The notes under the pieces: generated by a model
Seen by the model: only the letters and a program-made list of their open reading frames with translations
What the model was told of the DNA's origin: nothing
Database searches by the model: none
Shown: piece by piece, positions 58,214-64,000 of the stretch
How the letters are laid out: the number at the start of each line of letters is the position of its first letter
Numbering within the stretch: position 1 is the stretch's first letter
Program-made: the position numbers and the translations under genes
From: Methanobacteriaceae archaeon
Lineage (GTDB): Archaea; Methanobacteriota; Methanobacteria; Methanobacteriales; Methanobacteriaceae
Length of the DNA stretch: 64,000 nucleotides
Assembly (NCBI GenBank): GCA_900766745.1
Contig: CAAFWR010000111.1
Span: 1 to 64,000 of the forward strand
Direction: 5' to 3'

Positions 58214-58453
58214 ATGAATATAAATAAAGAAACTATGAAGAAAGTACTTGATTTAACAAAATGCAATAGCACTGAAGAAATTTGTGATGTGCTTGAAAAA
58301 GAAATTGATAACAAACGAAAAGCAGATGCTTATCTTAAAGAAGCCGGTGAATCTTTGGTTGAAGAATATAAGAAAGAAGCAGTAGCTGAACCTAAGAAGA
58401 AAGGTATTATCAAGCGTACTATTCATTGGCTAAAGAGTTTGTTTAAGAAATAA
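58214..58453 (+). CDS. Small hypothetical protein
   Basis: 79 aa, ATG to TAA. Acidic helix first (ICDVLEKEIDNKRKADAYL), then Lys-rich amphipathic end (GIIKRTIHWLKSLFKK) that could bind membrane. Followed by a hairpin and the suppressor tRNA. Confidence 0.68.
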   Translation: MNINKETMKKVLDLTKCNSTEEICDVLEKEIDNKRKADAYLKEAGESLVEEYKKEAVAEPKKKGIIKRTIHWLKSLFKK

Positions 58454-58480
58454 TCTCGTTGAACTGATAGAGAGGTCTGA

Positions 58481-58507
58481 CAGGGACAGACATTAAATAT
58501 TCCCTGG
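58481..58507 (+). terminator. Hairpin upstream of the suppressor tRNA
   Basis: CAGGGA / TTCCCTG stem about 6-7 bp with AT-rich loop (around 58481-58507), directly before the tRNA; could be an RNA-processing or termination signal. Confidence 0.4.
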
Positions 58508-58512
58508 CATAT

Positions 58513-58587
58513 TGCCCTATGGTGTAGTGGTAGCACGAGAGGCTCTAACCCTCTAGGTCCGGGTTCGATTCGGTGGTAGGGCGACCA
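58513..58587 (+). tRNA. Amber suppressor tRNA (anticodon CTA)
   Basis: 75 nt. Acceptor TGCCCTA pairs with TAGGGCG, then A and encoded CCA. U8 and the D-arm (GTGT / GCAC, loop with A14 and GG) are normal. The anticodon stem AGAGG / CCTCT is perfect with loop CTCTAAC, anticodon CTA at 58545-58547 reading UAG. The T-loop TTCGATT is standard but the T-stem (CCGGG versus CGGTG) pairs poorly. A weak first acceptor pair (T-G) fits glutaminyl tRNAs. It stands next to the TAG-rich late module, so it is the likely UAG decoder. Confidence 0.88.
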
Positions 58588-58604
58588 ATTAAAATATAAA
58601 TGCT

Positions 58605-58802
58605 ATGGATAATAAACCAAAAGAAGATAAACTAATAGTTATTACACTTGATAACTCAAATCCAAAATCTAAGATATATTGGAAAGAAGAAGATTATAAT
58701 ATCTTTAAAAAGATGTGCGATGATTTAATAACTAAATATTTTGGTAATACGATAAATTATCCTTTAGATATGCTTACTTTAGAAACAGAAGAAAAAGTTT
58801 AA
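58605..58802 (+). CDS. Small hypothetical protein
   Basis: 65 aa, ATG to TAA. Acidic/basic mix (NSNPKSKIYWKEEDYNIFKK). Lies between the suppressor tRNA and terL. No TAG. Function unknown. Confidence 0.65.
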   Translation: MDNKPKEDKLIVITLDNSNPKSKIYWKEEDYNIFKKMCDDLITKYFGNTINYPLDMLTLETEEKV

Positions 58803-58833
58803 CCTAATCAAAAACTTTGGAAATATCATAACT

Positions 58834-60894
58834 ATGATTGACTTCTAGAAGAAAATAATAAATAGTGATAAGTTTAGAACTCCGGCTTTAACATTCTTAA
58901 AGACCGGAGCTTATTGTTAGTACCCAATTGGTACTACTGAATATTATACATACTGGGACGAATAGAAAGATCGTTGCATTAATGGTTATACCGCAGAGGA
59001 TGGAGATTACATCACTGGGTATAACTATTTTTATATTAACTTTTGTCCAATGCAACGTATAGTTAACACTGTTACTAAACTACCTAACGGAGAGACTAAA
59101 GTAAAACGAGACAGTGTGGTAACATTCCCTGATTTCTATGACTATGACTATTTCTACTTCTAGGCAGTACAGGAAGCAGAAGATAAAGGAAAACATATAT
59201 GTCTACTTAAATCACGTCGTAAAGGATATAGTTACAAAGGTGGAGCTATGGCATGTCGTAATTATTATCTAATACCCAATAGTAAAACATATATATATGC
59301 TTCTAATAAGTAGTATCTTACTGAAGATGGTATTCTTACTAAAGCTTGGGACTATATGGACTTTATAGATAAAAATACAGCTTGGGGTAAGAAACGATCT
59401 GTTAACAGTACTATGCGTAAACGAGCTGGATTCTGGACTAAAGATGAATTTGGCAATGAAGTAGAAATGGGTTATAAGTCAGAGATTATTGGCGTTACTT
59501 TGAAAGATAATCCTGATGTAGTACGTGGTAAACGTGCCAAATTAATTCTATTTGAAGAAGGAGGTTCATTCTCAGAATTAGGTGCAGCATGGCAAATTGC
59601 TAGACCATCTGTAGAACAAGACGGTATAGCATTTGGTACTATGATTGTATGGGGAACTGGTGGTGACGAAGGTTCTGCGTTTGAAACAATGAAAGATATG
59701 TTCTATAATCCAGATGGATATAATTGCTTAGGGTTTGAGAACATATGGGATAGTACACCTACAGATAAACTGTGTGGGTTCTTTGTTCCATAGTATACTA
59801 ATCTAGATACGAGAGATGACGATGGTAATAGAATATATATGGATAATGATGGTAACACTATTACTAAACCTTCTCTAGAATTTATATTAGATGAACGTAG
59901 AAAAGTAATAAGTACAGCTACTAATACTACTGCTATAGACCGTTATGTTGCAGAGCGTCCTATTACTCCACAAGAAGCAATGTTGGAATTTAATGGGAAT
60001 ATATTTCCTAAGAAAGAACTGTAGGAGCAATTAGGACTTATTCGTACTAATACTTAGTTATAGAATCATAAACAAGTAGGTGATTTAATATTTGACGAAT
60101 CTGGTAGTATCAAATGGATACCTAAGAAACATGGCGATGTTACTAAGTATCCACTTGGTAAAGACGATGATCCTACTGGCTCAATAGTTATATGGGAACA
60201 TCCAGCTAAAGATGCAACAGCTGGATTATATATAATAGGTGTAGACCCTTATGATCATGATTAGTCTGGTACTAATTCATTAGGATCATCTATTGTATAT
60301 AAGAGGTTTTAGAACTTTGAAGAGTATTATGATATTATAGTAGCTGAATATACTGGTAGACCTGCAACAGCTGAGGAATACTATGAAAACTTACGTAAGT
60401 TAGCATTATACTATAATGCGCGTATAATGTATGAAAATGAACGCAAAGGTCTATTCCCTTACTTTACTGCTAAACATTGCGATTACTTATTAGCTGATCA
60501 GCCTGATATTATTAATGATATAGTTAGTAATTCTAAAGTACAAAGAAGAAAAGGTTGTCACATGAATAAGTAGATAAAGCAATGGGGTGAAGGTATGATA
60601 AAAGAATGGTTGAATGAAGAGTATGCACCAGGTAAGAAGAACCTAACTAGAATACTATCAGAGCCGCTATTAGAAGAGCTAATAAGCTATAATGATACAG
60701 GTAACTTTGACCGAGTGATGGCGTTGATGTAGGTTATGATATATAGAGAACAACTGTATAATGTAGTTGTTAAAAAGAAAGAAAAAGAAAACAAATAGAA
60801 GATGCTCTTTGATGGACCAATTTTTGCGCAGAGTTGGTTCAATGACGATACTCCAAGAGTATTTTCAAACGACGATAATGTATATACATTTTAA
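58834..60894 (+). CDS. terL: Terminase large subunit (TAG = Gln)
   Basis: 686 aa from ATG 58834 to TAA 60892-60894, with about a dozen TAG and no other stops. ATPase domain: CLLKSRRKGYSYKGG near 122-136 (Walker A-like), RAKLILFEEGGSF near 233-245 (Walker B with catalytic Glu), MIVWGTGGDEGS (coupling motif). Nuclease domain: YIIGVDPYDHD near 465-475 (first Asp), MYENERKG, and FDRVMALMQVM near 627-637. The motor packages DNA into the prohead. Usual crAss-like TerL length. Confidence 0.93.
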
Positions 60895-60896
60895 TT

Positions 60897-63401
60897 ATGA
60901 AGAATACTAAAAGTTTCCCTGCACAGAAACTACCAATGTCAAAGAAGACACAAGCCTGGAAAGAAGCCTGCGTAGACTATGTAGTAGGCGCTGGAGATTC
61001 AGGATTTGGTGGTAATGGTAGATCTAGATCTGACGAGATGTAGACTTACTATGATTTATATAATAGCATATATAATGAAAAGGATCTTAAATATGTAACC
61101 AATCCATTTAAACAAGATGATGGGTTTCCTGCTATGGCATAGGATTATAATATCATCAAACCATATGTAGATCAGTTACTTGGTGAAGAAACTAAGAGAC
61201 CTTTTAATTTTCATCCACAACGTACAAGTGATATAGCTGCTAGTGAAATGTAGGAAAAAGCTAAAGAAATGTTAATGGATTATATTCAAGCTACTATAGC
61301 AAGTAAGTTAAGTCCAGAACAAGCAGCTAGATATGAACAAGCATTAGCTACAGGAGAAATCTAGACTCCAGAAGCTATAGCTAAGTATCTATAGAAAGAT
61401 TATAAAGATATAGCAGAAACTGAAGCTTATCATGCATTACAATTTCTAAAGAGAAAATTAAATCTTACTCATGAATTCTATAAAGGCTGGAAAGATGCTT
61501 TAATAGGCGGAGAAGAAATATACTACATAGGTGTAATCAATGGAGATCCTTATGTAGAAAGAGTAAATCCTATGTACTTTGATTATGAGCACTCTTTAGA
61601 CTTAGAATTTATAGATGATGCAGCTTGGTGTCGTAGAAAGATGATCATGTCTGCTACTGAAATATACGACAGATTCTATGATAAAATGTCTGAAAGACAA
61701 CTAAATGAGTTATTAGAACTTATTGATCAAAGACCTGGAGCAGGTAATAATCCAGAGATAAGAAAGACTAGTATAGATTATGAATCTATTAAACTACACA
61801 AGATTAATAGTTTTACAGATAATCCATTTGATATAGATCACATAGTGGTATATCATTGCTGTTGGAAGTCTTTCAAAAAGATAGGATTTGTTACTTTACT
61901 AAACCCAGAAACTGGAGAAGTTGAAGAATTTCAAGTAGATGAAGATTATAAAGTAACAGGTACTGAACAATCTGTAGAATGGGATTGGATTATTGAAGTA
62001 TGGGAAGGATATAGAATCGGTGATGATATGTACATAGGGATTCAGCCTATTGAATATCAACATATATCTGCTGATAATCCTAATTCACAGAAATTGCCTT
62101 ACACTGGTGTAGTATATAATAATACTAATAGTAAGCCTAGATCATTAGTAAGTATGATGAAACCGTTACAGTATATGTATATTGTAGTATGGTATAGACT
62201 TGAATTAGCATTATCTAGAGATAAAGGTAAAGTAGCAGTAATGGATATTACTTAGATACCTAAATCTATGAATATTGATGTTAATAAGTGGATGCATTAC
62301 TTAAGTGCACTAGGTGTAGCTTTTATTAATCCGTATGATGAAGGGTGGGATATACCGGGACGTGAAGGAGGTAAACCATCTCAATTCAACTAGTTATCTT
62401 CTTGGGACTTAACTATGAGTAATGTAATAGCTGAGTATATTCAATTGATGCAAAAGATTGAAGACATGGTAGCTAAACTTACTGGTATTACTCCACAGAG
62501 ACAAGGGTAGATTGCTGCTAGTGAATTAGTAAGTAACGCTAATACTGCCGTTAATATGTCTTATCATATTACTGAGCCTTGGTTCTGGAATCACAATTAG
62601 GTAAAAAGAAGAGTATTAACTATGCTGTTGAACACTTCTAAAGCTGCTTGGAAAGATAGTAAGAGATACTTGAATTATATATTGGATGATGCCACTAGAG
62701 CATTTGTACAACTATCTGATAACTTCTTCTATGAAGATATGGATATATTTGTAGATGATAGTACTAAGAATCAACAATATATAGATCAATTAAAGCAACT
62801 GTTACAACCTGCTATGTAGAATGGTGCTAGTCTGTTAGATATTGCTGAAATCATTACTTTAGATAATATGAGTATGATTAAGAATAGACTTGAGGAAATT
62901 GAACAGAAAAGAATGGAACAGATGCAGCAACAGCAGCAAGCTGAACAACAAGCACAACAGCAAATGGCAGAACAACAGAATCAGCTTAAAGAAGAAGAGC
63001 TTATGCTTAAGGAAGCCGAAATGGATCTTGAAAAATATAAAGTAGATCAAGACAATGCTACTAAAATTACTGTTGCACAACTTAATGCTTATCGTGGTGC
63101 TGAGAATATGGATCAAGATATGAATGGAATTCCTGATCCGATTGAAATAGGAAAACAAGCGCTAGAATAGTAGAAGATAAATTCTGATATTGCTACTAAA
63201 CAATTAGAACTTAACAATAAGCGTAGAGAAATAGAGCAGAAGAGAGAAGCTGAAAATAAGAAGATACAGCTTGAAAAAGATAGAATGAAGCATGAAACTG
63301 AGTTGCAACGTATGTCTGATAAAGCTGCTATGGATAGAGAGAAATTAAAGGCAAAGACAGCTTTGCGAAATAAAGTGGTAGGTGAATCTAAATCTAAATA
63401 A
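60897..63401 (+). CDS. Portal protein (TAG = Gln)
   Basis: 834 aa; ATG follows the terL stop by two bases (TAA-TT-ATG); frame closed by TAA 63399-63401. IIKPYVDQLLGEETKRPFNF and HEFYKGWKDALIGGEEIYYIG are typical of crAss-like portals, followed by long helical and beta segments (WDWIIEVWEGYRIGDD). The C-terminus has a Gln/Glu/Lys-rich coiled coil (about residues 660-830) with long glutamine runs, partly written with TAG. Identified by position after terL and segment resemblance. Confidence 0.85.
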
Positions 63402-63403
63402 AC

Positions 63404-63853
63404 ATGAATTGGTTTAAAGAAACATGGTGGTTAGTAAAGCAGCTATTTACTACTACTAAAAATAAAGACAAAGTATAGTATAAGCATATGGATCATTATC
63501 CATTTAGTGGTTACTCTGCAATGAGTTGGTGTGGGTATATTTTAACCAAAAAGAAAGAATCTGATATTAAAACTACTACTTGGAATCACGAAAATATACA
63601 TTTATAGTAGGCTAAGAATAAGGGTAGTTGGTTAAAGTATTATACTGATTATGTATGGGAGTGGATCAAAGGCAATCCTATTATTTACCCAGCATCTTCT
63701 GCATACTATACAATACCTTATGAAATGGAAGCATACGCAAATGAAGATAAATCTGATTACGAAATTAATACAAATAAGTATAAAATAAAAAATCGTAAAA
63801 AGACTTACAAAGAGAATAGGAAAAATTGGTTTAATTATATTAAAACTTTATAA
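63404..63853 (+). CDS. HENIH metalloprotease-like protein (TAG = Gln)
   Basis: 149 aa from ATG 63404 to TAA 63851-63853, with three TAGs including two adjacent ones (NIHL-Q-Q-A). HENIH at residues 62-66 is HExxH; YEMEAYANE (Glu 107 or 109) gives a third ligand, a minimal gluzincin. Position between portal and capsid genes suggests a prohead-maturation protease, though DUF4157-like toxins share the motif. Confidence 0.72.
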
Positions 63854-63855
63854 TT

Positions 63856-63918
63856 ATGGCATGTGGTGGAAAGAAAGGTGGCAAGAAGTTATCTAAAAGT
63901 GGAAAGAAAAGTAAATAA
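63856..63918 (+). CDS. Tiny Lys/Gly-rich protein (20 aa)
   Basis: TAA-TT-ATG on both sides. ATG 63856 to TAA 63916-63918. Almost all Lys, Gly and Ser (CGGKKGGKK). Junctions identical to the other late genes support expression; a basic peptide perhaps incorporated in the head. Confidence 0.55.
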   Translation: MACGGKKGGKKLSKSGKKSK

Positions 63919-63920
63919 TT

Positions 63921-64000
63921 ATGGAACGTGAAGCATTTAGATAGAGAATGCAACAGTATAAGTAGGCTAGGGAGAATAATCCCTAGCTGAAATACTGGGA
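63921..64000 (+). CDS. Late protein, 3'-truncated by window end (TAG = Gln)
   Basis: ATG 63921 after TAA-TT; 26 codons visible, three of them TAG (REAFRQRMQQYKQARENN). Helical and basic. The gene continues beyond the window, in the position where crAss-like phages carry head or scaffold proteins. Confidence 0.65.

Noticed and set aside
62859-63158. Minus-strand frame under the portal C-terminus
   Set aside because: His/Leu/Phe-rich antisense of the Gln-rich coiled coil.

Overview
The window is an AT-rich stretch of a tailed double-stranded DNA phage. Its gene content and layout match a crAss-like phage (order Crassvirales). The evidence is a right-pointing TerL/portal module, giant virion proteins carrying a YonO/phi14:2-type RNA polymerase motif (DFDVD), and a long left-pointing replication block with PolB, DnaB-type helicase, primase, SSB and Sak4-like ATPase. 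A gut Bacteroidales host is inferred from crAss-like biology and A/T-rich start sites, not shown. Both ends of the window cut genes (1..1680 and 63921..64000).

The dominant feature is reassignment of the amber codon. From 1 to 19425 and from 58834 to 64000 (+ strand, virion and packaging genes), reading frames are interrupted only by TAG, never by TAA or TGA. Reading TAG as glutamine (genetic code 15) fuses dozens of fragments into a few proteins: a 5'-truncated protein of at least 559 aa, a 4441-aa protein with an RNA-polymerase catalytic motif and an embedded HEGFH metalloprotease motif, a 1467-aa protein, TerL (686 aa), portal (834 aa) and a small HENIH protein. A tRNA with anticodon CTA at 58513..58587 sits directly upstream of terL and is the likely amber decoder. 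TAG is nearly absent from the left-pointing block. Where it does occur there, it is internal in a DUF1064-type nuclease (22759..23139) or close to the 3' end of a gene.

Layout: 1-19425 (+) virion proteins; 19432-19466 bidirectional terminator; 19464-33502 (-) recombination and replication genes; 33601-43710 (-) unknown early proteins, an ECF-like sigma factor and a cluster of small overlapping genes; 43741-51721 (-) a tRNA, many small membrane or Cys-containing proteins and several gene-free structured stretches; 51837-52526 (-) a well-expressed acidic-tailed protein; 52668-52811 divergent promoter region; 52812-58802 (+) small genes, HTH protein, metallopeptidase, dATP/dGTP pyrophosphohydrolase-like protein and dUTPase; 58513 suppressor tRNA; 58834-64000 (+) terL, portal and following late genes.

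About 5 kb on the left-pointing side has no credible genes but is rich in strong hairpins, nested helices and short repeats (34.1, 35.6-37.7, 43.8-44.8, 46.7-47.2, 49.6-49.8 and 50.5-51.4 kb). These stretches, three tRNA-like elements without a normal anticodon arm, the TAG codons near early-gene ends and one small gene with an in-frame TGA are the least explained parts. All calls come from reading the sequence by eye; no database search was run.
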